Shown here piece after piece: positions 18,206 to 25,000 of a stretch of 32,887 nt of DNA (positions are counted from its first letter, which is position 1; each line of letters opens with the position of its first letter). The position numbers and the translations under genes are program-made. The stretch comes from an uncultured Clostridia bacterium (lineage in GTDB: Bacteria; Bacillota; Clostridia; TANB77; CAG-465). The stretch lies in assembly GCA_944383015.1 (NCBI GenBank), contig CALWOC010000010.1, positions 1 through 32,887 on the forward strand. Direction: 5' to 3'. Below the pieces are notes generated by a model. That model was not told the DNA's origin, did not search any database, and was given only the letters and a program-made list of their open reading frames with translations.

Positions 18206-19249
18206 CTATGATTTCATTGTCAAACGAATTTTCATATCATTAAACTTATTCATTAAATTCTTAGCATTTTCTTCTCTCATCTGTTCTACTTGATTCATTG
18301 CAATAAGTTCATTGTATTCATTTGTAGCATCAATTAATTCTTGTGTTAAAATACCATCAGACTGATATTTATTCATTTGCTCTTTAAATATTCTAAAAGC
18401 TTCTGGCAAAATTGCTTCAATTATTGCTGCAACTCTAACTTTTTCTGCTCTAGTTGCTATAAGTCTTCCCTTTTGGTATGATCTTTTTGCTTGTGCTTTA
18501 TAATTTGCAATACTTAGCTTTAAAAGCATTTTATAATCTTTAAGTGTTGGTACATAATCATTTTTTAAATCTATAAGCCTACACTTTATATCTTGCATAT
18601 CAACTAATTTTATTGCCACTTCATTACCTTTTTCATCTTCAAATAGTGGCCATTCTTCATTTCTTGCTAAATAATAACATACGGCTTTTATTTGAAGATC
18701 GTCAAGTCCTGCATGTGCAAAATCATACTCATTTGCTATCATTTGCTCAGCAATAGTTATAGCAGAGATCTTTTTTATAAATGCATGATGCTCATAATAA
18801 TATGGTAACTCATCTTTATAATATAAGAAATCATTAATATGACTTATTAAAAAATTTATTCTTTTTATTTCTACTAAATCATATCCAAGTTCTGCTAAAA
18901 AACTACTTGCTAAACTTGCAGATTTAATTTCATTATCTGGATAAATTACTTTTCCTAAACTCTGTGTTGCAATTTTAGGCTTAGCTACATCATGAAAAAA
19001 AGCAGCTATTTTTAGTAATTTTATCTCTTCATCAGACAATTCACCAGTTGGTATATCATTTACAGTTCTTAAAGTATGTTCAAATAAATCATAACAATGA
19101 TTTGGATTATTTTGATTAAACCCTACCATATCTGTAACAATACTTCCAAATTTATATTCTAAATCTTCTTTAGACATATTAAGATAGTAATCAACTACAT
19201 CTTGTCTAAATAGTGAATTTTCAAATTCACTTTTTGTAATTCCAATCAT
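18206..19249 (-). CDS. HD-domain protein related to the HD region of CCA-adding enzymes
   Basis: Encodes 347 residues from the ATG at 19249, which follows AGGTGA with good spacing. An upstream in-frame ATG at 19297 lies on the promoter -35 and is rejected. Residues ~45-140 resemble the HD phosphohydrolase fold: HCYDLFEHTLRTV (His51, His58), the HD pair His86-Asp87 in AAFFHDVAKP, YPDNEIKSA and ISHIND (His137). In related proteins the third motif usually has a His (GHE-like); here it is Asp-Asn-Glu, so one metal ligand may be altered. No nucleotidyltransferase domain precedes it, so it is not a full tRNA nucleotidyltransferase. The C-terminal ~100 residues are helical and charged. It is the first gene of a two-gene unit with the coiled-coil protein. 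The substrate is unknown. Confidence 0.8.
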   Translation of the reverse strand: MIGITKSEFENSLFRQDVVDYYLNMSKEDLEYKFGSIVTDMVGFNQNNPNHCYDLFEHTLRTVNDIPTGELSDEEIKLLKIAAFFHDVAKPKIATQSLGKVIYPDNEIKSASLASSFLAELGYDLVEIKRINFLISHINDFLYYKDELPYYYEHHAFIKKISAITIAEQMIANEYDFAHAGLDDLQIKAVCYYLARNEEWPLFEDEKGNEVAIKLVDMQDIKCRLIDLKNDYVPTLKDYKMLLKLSIANYKAQAKRSYQKGRLIATRAEKVRVAAIIEAILPEAFRIFKEQMNKYQSDGILTQELIDATNEYNELIAMNQVEQMREENAKNLMNKFNDMKIRLTMKS

Positions 19250-19268
19250 AAAATCACCTTTTAAGGAT

Positions 19269-19297
19269 ATTTTACTACATTTACTCTGATTTATCAA
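19269..19297 (-). promoter_or_regulatory. Promoter of the HD/coiled-coil operon
   Basis: TTGATA (19297-19292), 17-bp spacer, TAAAAT (19274-19269). The start site near 19262 supports translation from 19249. Confidence 0.7.
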
Positions 19298-19345
19298 CTA
19301 AATTATGCATTTTAGTATACTTTTTTTAGTAACAAAAATGTAATA

Positions 19346-20302
19346 TTATTTTCTTTGCTTCTCTTTATTTCTCTTATCATTTATAATATCCATTTCTTTT
19401 TCTGTAATCAAATTTACATTATTTTCTTTTGCCCATGCAACACATCCTTTTAGTACTGTATTTAAAAATACTCTTGGTACTTTTACTAATTTTAAACAAG
19501 CTTCATCTGTAAACTTAACGTCTGGATCAATTCTTGAAGCTGCATATTTTACAGTATCTAAGCTTATGCCTTTATCATTTGGAATCGGTTCTGCAATTGG
19601 TCTTTTAAATTTTGTATACCAAAAATATTTACTGTCTCTATACCCATAGTCTACTGGAACTGGTGGGAAACATGATGCAGTAACTCCATTTATAATTGCA
19701 TTGTAATATTTTTCCTTCATAAGAATATTATCTATTTTTAAAATAAAGTGTGCACCGTGTTGACTTGTAATACCATTAAAATTATGATACGGTGGTAAAT
19801 ATTCTTCTTGAACTTTATCATCTTGAGCATTATCCAATTCTTTTACCCATGTGCATTCAAACACTTGGTAAGATTCCTTTACTACTTTTGGAAATTTTTC
19901 ATTTGAATTTTCTCTAGCTCTTTTTCCATCTACCAAAGTATAAATTGTATTTTTCATCTTTTCTTCTGTAGTTTCTCCTGGATAACCAAGTCTTACTGCC
20001 TCTTTAAAAAATTTCTTATCATGTGTAATAAAATTTATTGAACATTTTCCTGTTCTTAAAATATTTTTACAAGTATTAGAACTATTCCTACAACAAAGTA
20101 ACATAGCATAATAATCTTTTCCAGCTATGTAGTATGGAAAGCAAAGAGAATAAGAGCCAAGATTAGTATTTCCATTTTCATCTAAAGTACCTATTTCTGT
20201 AGTAGGCATTGGAAAAAAGCTTGATGTTTGGTAAAAATTGTCTACTATTCTCATATCTCTAAATCCATCCATATTTTCTATTTTTTTTATATCATCACTC
20301 AT
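19346..20302 (-). CDS. Flavin reductase-like protein with C-terminal PCP_red-like domain
   Basis: Encodes 318 residues. AGGAGG at 20314-20309 directly abuts an ATG at 20308 but sits 6 nt from the ATG at 20302, so the latter is chosen. Residues ~28-215 look like an FMN-binding split barrel of the flavin reductase type: PTTEIGTLDENGNTNLGSYS, then NTCKNILRTGKCSINFI. The C-terminal ~50 residues (FTDEACLKLVKVP onward to NLITEKEMDII) resemble the small PCP_red domain found at the end of light-independent protochlorophyllide reductase subunit B and in other proteins. A cytoplasmic flavoprotein reductase is inferred; the substrate is unknown and no photosynthesis context exists. It has its own promoter, divergent from the glycosylase gene. 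Confidence 0.75.
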   Translation of the reverse strand: MSDDIKKIENMDGFRDMRIVDNFYQTSSFFPMPTTEIGTLDENGNTNLGSYSLCFPYYIAGKDYYAMLLCCRNSSNTCKNILRTGKCSINFITHDKKFFKEAVRLGYPGETTEEKMKNTIYTLVDGKRARENSNEKFPKVVKESYQVFECTWVKELDNAQDDKVQEEYLPPYHNFNGITSQHGAHFILKIDNILMKEKYYNAIINGVTASCFPPVPVDYGYRDSKYFWYTKFKRPIAEPIPNDKGISLDTVKYAASRIDPDVKFTDEACLKLVKVPRVFLNTVLKGCVAWAKENNVNLITEKEMDIINDKRNKEKQRK

Positions 20303-20333
20303 ATACATCCTCCTAATTATTTTTTATATCTTC

Positions 20334-20362
20334 ATAATATCACACAATAAAAAATTATACAA
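20334..20362 (-). promoter_or_regulatory. Promoter of the flavin reductase-like gene
   Basis: TTGTAT (20362-20357), 17-bp spacer, TATTAT (20339-20334), with extended -10 TG. It is divergent from the plus-strand glycosylase promoter, and the -35 regions lie side by side. Confidence 0.6.
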
Positions 20363-20364
20363 TC

Positions 20365-20393
20365 GTTATATATATTGCCAAATATGTTAAAAT
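20365..20393 (+). promoter_or_regulatory. Probable promoter of the DNA glycosylase gene
   Basis: Extended -10 TG-T-TAAAAT (TAAAAT at 20388-20393) with only a weak -35 (GTTATA, 20365-20370) at 17 bp. AGGAGGT at 20399-20405 then leads to the ATG at 20412. Confidence 0.4.
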
Positions 20394-20411
20394 ATAGTAG
20401 GAGGTATCATC

Positions 20412-20918
20412 ATGACTATAAATCATCCATTTAAGCCTATATATAATAAGGAGAGTAAAATATTAATACTTGGAAGCTTTCCATCTGTAAAATCACGAGA
20501 AGTCTGCTTTTACTATGGTCATCATCAAAATAGATTTTGGAAAATAATTGCAAATATTTTTAATGAAAATATTCCCACAACTGTTGATGAAAAAAAGGAG
20601 CTACTAATTATACATGATATAGCAATATGGGATACAATAAAAAGCTGTAGAATAAATGCTTCAAGTGATTCTAGTATAAAAGATGCTATACCTAATGATA
20701 TAGAAACAATAATAAGAAATAGCAGTATAAAAGCTATATTTTGCAATGGAAATACATCATATAAAATTTTTATGAAATATTTTAAGGATAAAATTAATTT
20801 ACCTATATTTTGTCTTCCATCATCAAGTCCAGCTAATGCCAAATTTTCTCTACAAGATTTAACAAATATTTGGAGTGAAAAAATAGAAAATTATATAAAA
20901 AATAAAGATGAAAATTAA
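20412..20918 (+). CDS. DNA-deoxyinosine (hypoxanthine-type) glycosylase, UDG superfamily
   Basis: Encodes 168 residues, the usual size for this group. Motif 1, ILGSFPSVKSRE, followed by FYYGHHQNRFW, matches the family-6 (hypoxanthine-DNA glycosylase, TIGR04274-type) signature in the uracil-DNA glycosylase superfamily. The C-terminal loop LPSSSPANA corresponds to the DNA-contacting motif 2. Family members remove deaminated adenine (hypoxanthine) from DNA and start base-excision repair. A Mug-type enzyme is the alternative, but GSFPS and NRFW fit this group better. Excellent Shine-Dalgarno (AGGAGGT, 7-nt spacing). Confidence 0.85.
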   Translation: MTINHPFKPIYNKESKILILGSFPSVKSREVCFYYGHHQNRFWKIIANIFNENIPTTVDEKKELLIIHDIAIWDTIKSCRINASSDSSIKDAIPNDIETIIRNSSIKAIFCNGNTSYKIFMKYFKDKINLPIFCLPSSSPANAKFSLQDLTNIWSEKIENYIKNKDEN

Positions 20919-20944
20919 TTCATCTTTATATACTAGCTTTTTGA
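20904..20944 (+). terminator. Weak terminator candidate after the glycosylase gene
   Basis: A 9-bp AT-rich stem (20904-20912 with 20919-20927, 6-nt loop) overlaps the stop codon. A short TTT follows at once and a TTTTT run comes about 10 bases later. Confidence 0.35.
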
Positions 20945-21097
20945 CTTCTAAAAATAAACATATTATGTTTGTCAAGCATATAGAGGTTTATTAAAGATAA
21001 CCAAAAAGGTAGAGCTCAAATGAGTCGCGGGACAAAATAATAAATATTTCTTTACATATCTATCTTTGCCAGAGCCATCTTACCGCCACACCAGACA
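20945..21097. other. Intergenic segment with locally GC-rich DNA, function unknown
   Basis: This 150-base gap between convergent genes holds GC-rich patches (tgagtcgcggg at 21021-21031, ttaccgccacaccag at 21080-21094) that stand out against the AT-rich surroundings. I find no tRNA, no strong terminator and no convincing gene. It may be the trailing part of the same insertion as the adjacent 170-residue gene, or an RNA I cannot name. Confidence 0.4.
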
Positions 21098-21610
21098 CTA
21101 AACTATCTTAGCATAATCAAAGCCTAAACTTCTAGCTTCAGACTTAGAAACTTCACAGCCATGATTAAGTTTTGATACTTCAACTATAGAAGGTCTGACA
21201 GGTTCACCTGGATGAAAAGTAAACACAACATCTACTCCATCTTCCTTACCTATAATTAGATAAGTCTCAGGTACTATCTTACCTCTTATGCCCTTAACAG
21301 TCATTGCAACTTTACCAGTATGCTTACTGTCATCAGCAATAAGTTTTGTATCATCTGAAAGATCTGAAATCTTAACAAGACCAAATCTTCCCTCTAAGTT
21401 AGTTTTGAAAACTCTGCATCCAGCCATTACATCAGGATGTGTAGTCTCTGTCCAATCAGCTTCTAAAAGAGCTTTTTCAAGTTCTTCTACAGAATCAAAT
21501 TGATCATATATACTACCAACACCACCGCTTAAACGGTTTTTGCATGTGTTTTCAAAGTAACCTGGTACCAACTTCTTGGTATTGCTTATAGCATTACCAA
21601 CAAACCCCAT
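21098..21610 (-). CDS. Unrecognised 170-residue protein, strongly promoted, raised GC
   Basis: Encodes 170 residues with no signal peptide or membrane segment. I recognise no family. Visible features: a short N-terminal leader (MGFVGNAISNTKKLVPGYF), NRLSGGVGSIYDQFDSVEEL, an acidic helix, a beta-rich middle, and a conserved-looking VVFTFHPGEPVRPS segment near residues 130-143. A count of 21121-21300 gives 67 G+C in 180 (37%), against 11 in 60 (18%) at 22681-22740 in uvrC. With the near-consensus promoter this points to high expression, recent transfer, or both. Start: AAGGAG about 11 nt before the ATG, a little far but the only good site. It follows the ASCH gene but has its own promoter. Confidence 0.8.
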   Translation of the reverse strand: MGFVGNAISNTKKLVPGYFENTCKNRLSGGVGSIYDQFDSVEELEKALLEADWTETTHPDVMAGCRVFKTNLEGRFGLVKISDLSDDTKLIADDSKHTGKVAMTVKGIRGKIVPETYLIIGKEDGVDVVFTFHPGEPVRPSIVEVSKLNHGCEVSKSEARSLGFDYAKIV

Positions 21611-21742
21611 TAATTAATCAACTCCTTTTTTCTAGAATACTATTCTTTTGACTAAGAAGTCATATTCCTTATTGACTATTAAGTCTAAATTTATACTGTA
21701 AATGTCTTTTTATATTTTAACACATTTTTTATTTTATGTCAA
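21611..21742 (-). promoter_or_regulatory. Near-consensus promoter plus ~97-nt structured leader
   Basis: Perfect TTGACA (21742-21737), 17-bp spacer, TAAAAT (21719-21714); start site near 21707. The leader of about 97 nt contains two small hairpins of the form GACT-N4-AGTC, which could also pair with each other, and a GAATA/TATTC inverted repeat just before the AAGGAG ribosome binding site. Confidence 0.75.
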
Positions 21743-21743
21743 C

Positions 21744-22127
21744 TTATTTTTCGTAATTCCAAAGACCCAATTGTCCTTTTACTTCAATCGGAGCTTCTAT
21801 TTTTTTTACATTTTCAAGTTTAAAACCGTAGTTTCTTGAAAATGAATGTGTTGTGTAAATATCATTATTTTCTTTATATAACATATCTGCAAACTCCTCA
21901 CTCATTGGAATACAATCAGTAATTGTTGCTTGTCCTATAATTTTTCCAAGTGGGATATCATTAGGCAGATACTTTTTTAGTCTTTCCATTGCCTCTTTAT
22001 CTATTCCCTTACCTGCATGAATAAGTATATCTCCTCTGTAATTTGTTTTCCAACTTCTAAATTCAAACCTTTTATATCCCTCTACTATTAAAGTTGCCCA
22101 TGGTTGTCTTATAGTTAATACTTTCAT
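21744..22127 (-). CDS. ASCH-domain protein
   Basis: Encodes 127 residues from the ATG at 22127. An earlier in-frame ATG at 22181 would overlap uvrC; the chosen start has AAGGGGAG about 9 nt upstream and gives the typical family beginning MKVLTIRQPWATLIVEG. The ASCH signature continues with KRFEFRSWKTNYRGDILIHAGKG (given as two runs: KRFEFRSWKTN, YRGDILIHAGKG). ASCH domains have a PUA-like beta-barrel and are thought to bind RNA; some homologues hydrolyse modified nucleosides such as N4-acetylcytidine. It lies 16 nt after uvrC and is probably cotranscribed. Its stop abuts the -35 of the next gene's promoter. Confidence 0.85.
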   Translation of the reverse strand: MKVLTIRQPWATLIVEGYKRFEFRSWKTNYRGDILIHAGKGIDKEAMERLKKYLPNDIPLGKIIGQATITDCIPMSEEFADMLYKENNDIYTTHSFSRNYGFKLENVKKIEAPIEVKGQLGLWNYEK

Positions 22128-22143
22128 AATATTTTTCTCCCCT

Positions 22144-23796
22144 TTATTTTTTCTTCTTTGTACTTTTATATACTTTACCATTTTTTAATTTAACACTATC
22201 TCTTAACTGTCTATGATATGTAATGACAAATCTATGAATTTCATCTTGTAGAAAAGTTAAAAAATTAAGAATTTTCTTTTTATCTGACAGATTAAATTCA
22301 TTTCCATCTTCATCTATAAGTCCTCTTGTTCTATGTTTATCATTTTTAACCATTCCGTATATATTTGTACTTTCTCCTACATCTTCCATAGCCTTTTTTA
22401 CTGCATTTAATTGATTCATTGCCCCATCTATTAATATAATGTCTGGAAGTGGCCAATCTTTTGCATGCTTTAATCTTCTTGTTAATACTTCATACATACA
22501 TTTAGGATCATCTTGGGTAGATGTTGTTTTTATCTTAAATTTTCTATACATGCTCTTATTTAACTTACCATTTTCATATCTTATCATGCACCCAACTATA
22601 TAATCATTTCTTAAATTAGATATATCATAACATTCTATTGAATCTATTCCTTCTTTAAATCCTAAAAGTGAAGCTAAATCTTCAACTACATTATTCTTAT
22701 TATCTTCAATATTTATATGTATATTATTCTCTACCATTTTAACAAGTTTTGCCTTTTCTCCACGTTTTGGACATATAACTTGTAATTTAATTTCTCTTTT
22801 TTCAAACAATTTATTTATAAGTAATGTCTGTTCATCAGATAATGTAATATATACTTTTTTAGGCATATCATTATTATCTACATAATAATTTGAAACAATT
22901 TGTGACAAAGACTCTGATATTTCTTCTTCAGATATATCATTTATTTTTACGTTATCATGTAAAACTATTTTATAGTCTCTTATTTTAAATATTTGTATAT
23001 ATAATGTGCCTTCAAAAAATACATATCCCCATATATCTGTACTAATTTCATTTAAATTAGAAACATTTTGTTTTTGACTAAACTTTTCTATATTATCTAG
23101 TCTTTGTTTTAGTGTTGAAGCTTTTTCAAATTCAAGCTTTTCAATGCATTCTTCTATTTGTTTTTCTATCATTTTTTTTACATCAGATGTCTTTCCTTCT
23201 AAGAATAAAACGACTTGATCTATCATTTCTTTATATGCTTTAAGACTTACTTCGTTAATGCAAGGCCCTAAACACCTTCCAATGTGATAATACAAACAAG
23301 CATTTTTTACTACTGTTTTATCTAAATTATATTTACATCTTTTAACAGGAAAAATTTCTTTTATTGTATGTAATGCATCACGCATAGCTCCCACATTCGT
23401 ATATGGGCCAAAATATAATGCTTTATCTTCTAATCTTCTACGAGTTACGTAAATTAACGGATATTTATCTTTTATAGTAACTTTTATATATGGATATGTT
23501 TTATCATCTTTTAATAACACATTAAATTTAGGAGATAATTTTTTTATATAATTACATTCAAGGTTTAATGCTTCAACTTCATTTTCAACAACTATATAGT
23601 CTATATCTCTTACAAGTGAAGCCATATTTTCTATTCTTTTTGTTTTGTTGTTTTTTTGAAAATACTGTCTTACTCTTTTTCTTAAAGATATAGCTTTTCC
23701 TACATATATAATCTCACCTTTTTCATCTTTCATCATATAAATTCCAGGCTCAAAAGGAATTTTTGCAACTATATCTTTTACATATTCATTTGTCAT
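22144..23796 (-). CDS. uvrC: UvrABC excinuclease subunit C, lacking the C-terminal HhH region
   Basis: Encodes 550 residues, against about 590-620 for typical UvrC. The GIY-YIG nuclease domain is intact (GIY at 18-20, YVG at 31-33, then SLRKRVRQYF) and makes the 3' incision. The Cys-containing segment (KNACLYYHIGRCLGPC) and UVR motif (~195-235) that contacts UvrB are present. The RNase H-like 5'-incision domain retains ECYDISN, ILIDGA, GMVKNDKHRTR and DEIHRF (His521). After DEIHRFVITYHRQLRDS the protein ends within 18 residues in a Lys-rich tail (KSTKKKK); the usual tandem helix-hairpin-helix DNA-binding domain is missing. Start: AAGGAG 8 nt upstream. It lies between spoVG and the ASCH gene with no clear promoter of its own. 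Confidence 0.95.
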   Translation of the reverse strand: MTNEYVKDIVAKIPFEPGIYMMKDEKGEIIYVGKAISLRKRVRQYFQKNNKTKRIENMASLVRDIDYIVVENEVEALNLECNYIKKLSPKFNVLLKDDKTYPYIKVTIKDKYPLIYVTRRRLEDKALYFGPYTNVGAMRDALHTIKEIFPVKRCKYNLDKTVVKNACLYYHIGRCLGPCINEVSLKAYKEMIDQVVLFLEGKTSDVKKMIEKQIEECIEKLEFEKASTLKQRLDNIEKFSQKQNVSNLNEISTDIWGYVFFEGTLYIQIFKIRDYKIVLHDNVKINDISEEEISESLSQIVSNYYVDNNDMPKKVYITLSDEQTLLINKLFEKREIKLQVICPKRGEKAKLVKMVENNIHINIEDNKNNVVEDLASLLGFKEGIDSIECYDISNLRNDYIVGCMIRYENGKLNKSMYRKFKIKTTSTQDDPKCMYEVLTRRLKHAKDWPLPDIILIDGAMNQLNAVKKAMEDVGESTNIYGMVKNDKHRTRGLIDEDGNEFNLSDKKKILNFLTFLQDEIHRFVITYHRQLRDSVKLKNGKVYKSTKKKK

Positions 23797-23820
23797 TTTA
23801 TCATCTCCTTAAAAAAGATA

Positions 23821-23849
23821 TATTAAAAGAGGGTATTAAATAACCCTCT
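23821..23849 (-). terminator. Terminator or attenuator between spoVG and uvrC
   Basis: A stem of about 7 bp (AGAGGGT at 23828-23834 with ACCCTCT at 23843-23849) is followed on the minus strand by TTTAATATATCTTTTTT. It lies in the 78-base gap before uvrC, so part of the spoVG transcript probably stops here. Confidence 0.65.
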
Positions 23850-23874
23850 AGTTTCCATCTTAATTTTATAAAAA

Positions 23875-24129
23875 TTACTCAGCCTCATTGTACTTATCAA
23901 TAATTAATTTTTGTAACATTTCTCTAGTCTCAGTATTGATAGGATGAGCAATATCTTTAAATTCTCCGTTTGGAGTTTTTCTGCTAGGCATAGCAATAAA
24001 TAGCCCTTTATCACTTTCAATAACTTTAATGTCATGAATTACAAAAACATCATCAATTGTTATTGAAGCAATAGCTTTCATTCTGTTTTGAGAAGTTACT
24101 TTTCTAACTCTTACGTCTGTTACTTGCAT
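23875..24129 (-). CDS. spoVG: SpoVG regulatory protein
   Basis: Encodes 84 residues, the family's usual length. [33 protein letters not shown] (family core, residues ~17-38), [22 protein letters not shown] and the helix [10 protein letters not shown] are diagnostic. SpoVG is a small DNA- and RNA-binding regulator in Firmicutes, involved in sporulation-related septation in Bacillus and in envelope or virulence gene control elsewhere; its presence does not prove sporulation. Start: GGAAGGCGGTG upstream of the ATG. It is the first gene ahead of uvrC and the ASCH gene, from a very strong promoter. Confidence 0.97.
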   Translation of the reverse strand: MQVTDVRVRKVTSQNRMKAIASITIDDVFVIHDIKVIESDKGLFIAMPSRKTPNGEFKDIAHPINTETREMLQKLIIDKYNEAE

Positions 24130-24161
24130 ATTCTACACCGCCTTCCTTGAATGTTAACTTT

Positions 24162-24190
24162 ATTATCCCATATTAATATTTCAATGTCAA
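24162..24190 (-). promoter_or_regulatory. Strong SigA-type promoter of spoVG
   Basis: Perfect TTGACA (24190-24185), 17-bp spacer, GATAAT (24167-24162), with extended -10 TG. It does not look like the SigH promoter known for Bacillus spoVG. Confidence 0.8.
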
Positions 24191-24248
24191 TAATTTGTTT
24201 ACCATAATTGATATCATTTATGTTACAAAATAATTTCAAAGGAAGTAT

Positions 24249-24923
24249 TTAATTATATAATATTTTTGTCCTTTTAACCTCATATGGAACTACTTCATTA
24301 ATATATTCATTATACCCATCCATCAATATTGCAGGTGATATATTAGATCTAGCTCCAGCTGATAAAACAACATCTACACTATCATCTATATTAAATGAAT
24401 ACCTCTCAATTTGAGGTTTAATATCTAATCTCTCCATTCTATCGTAGCTTTTTTTAACTACTAAAATTTGACTTTGAGACAAATACATCTCCATTTTCTT
24501 TCTATAATATGCTCTTATCTCATCTTTTTCTCTTAAAGATTTATCTCTAAATTTTTCTGTATAATCTATACTTATTACATATTCTGCTGCATATACTCTT
24601 AAATTTATACTCTCTTCATTTGGTGATACATATTCTGCAGACATAACAATAAAACCTGCAGGAAGATTTCTGTTTAGCTCTTTAACTAAATATCTAGTAT
24701 CAACATCTTCAGTAAGCATTATTTCAAATATTTCTCCTGTACTTTCATATCCATCAGTAAGTGGATGAGCAAACATCATATCTACCATATTTGTACTATT
24801 TGATTTTACAACTGGTAGCTCAGCCTTAGAAAATGCTTCTGAAAATATCCTAATTGTATCTTCTTGAGATATATACATAGCATCCCTTGATTTACCATAA
24901 ACTAACCTTAGCTTGTTCATCAT
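24249..24923 (-). CDS. DUF2344 (TIGR03936-type) radical SAM-associated protein
   Basis: Encodes 224 residues spanning the whole DUF2344 domain: LRLVYGKSRDAMYISQED, AFSKAELPVVKS, FAHPLTDGYESTGEIFEI and the middle LVKELNRNLPAGF match the family. In many Firmicutes this protein is encoded beside, or fused to, a large B12-binding radical SAM protein, near RNase G and rplU; neither is in this window, so the gene stands alone here. Its biochemical role is not established. Start: GGAAGG about 8 nt before the ATG at 24923; a second ATG follows at once. Confidence 0.88.
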   Translation of the reverse strand: MMNKLRLVYGKSRDAMYISQEDTIRIFSEAFSKAELPVVKSNSTNMVDMMFAHPLTDGYESTGEIFEIMLTEDVDTRYLVKELNRNLPAGFIVMSAEYVSPNEESINLRVYAAEYVISIDYTEKFRDKSLREKDEIRAYYRKKMEMYLSQSQILVVKKSYDRMERLDIKPQIERYSFNIDDSVDVVLSAGARSNISPAILMDGYNEYINEVVPYEVKRTKILYN

Positions 24924-24944
24924 ACCATCTTCCTTCCTGAGCGT

Positions 24945-24953
24945 ATTATATCA
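24945..24953 (-). promoter_or_regulatory. Extended -10 element of the DUF2344 gene
   Basis: TG-A-TATAAT on the minus strand, with TATAAT at 24950-24945. The -35 at 17 bp (TTTAAT) is weak, so this promoter would depend on the extended -10. Confidence 0.5.
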
Positions 24954-25000
24954 CAGGATAAACTAAAATTAAAGTTTTTTTTATTAATTCCGACACTTTT

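Noticed and set aside
20525..20842. 105-codon minus-strand frame opposite the glycosylase gene
   Set aside because: Hydrophobic shadow of a well-supported plus-strand gene; no ribosome binding site.
21055..21083. Tiny minus-strand frame (MALAKIDM) after the 170-residue gene
   Set aside because: Eight codons with a poor ribosome site; no evidence that it is translated.
20945..21097. Possible tRNA or small structured RNA because of the GC-rich patch tgagtcgcggg
   Set aside because: No acceptor stem, anticodon arm or T-arm could be folded on either strand; only short hairpins are present. Left as unknown.
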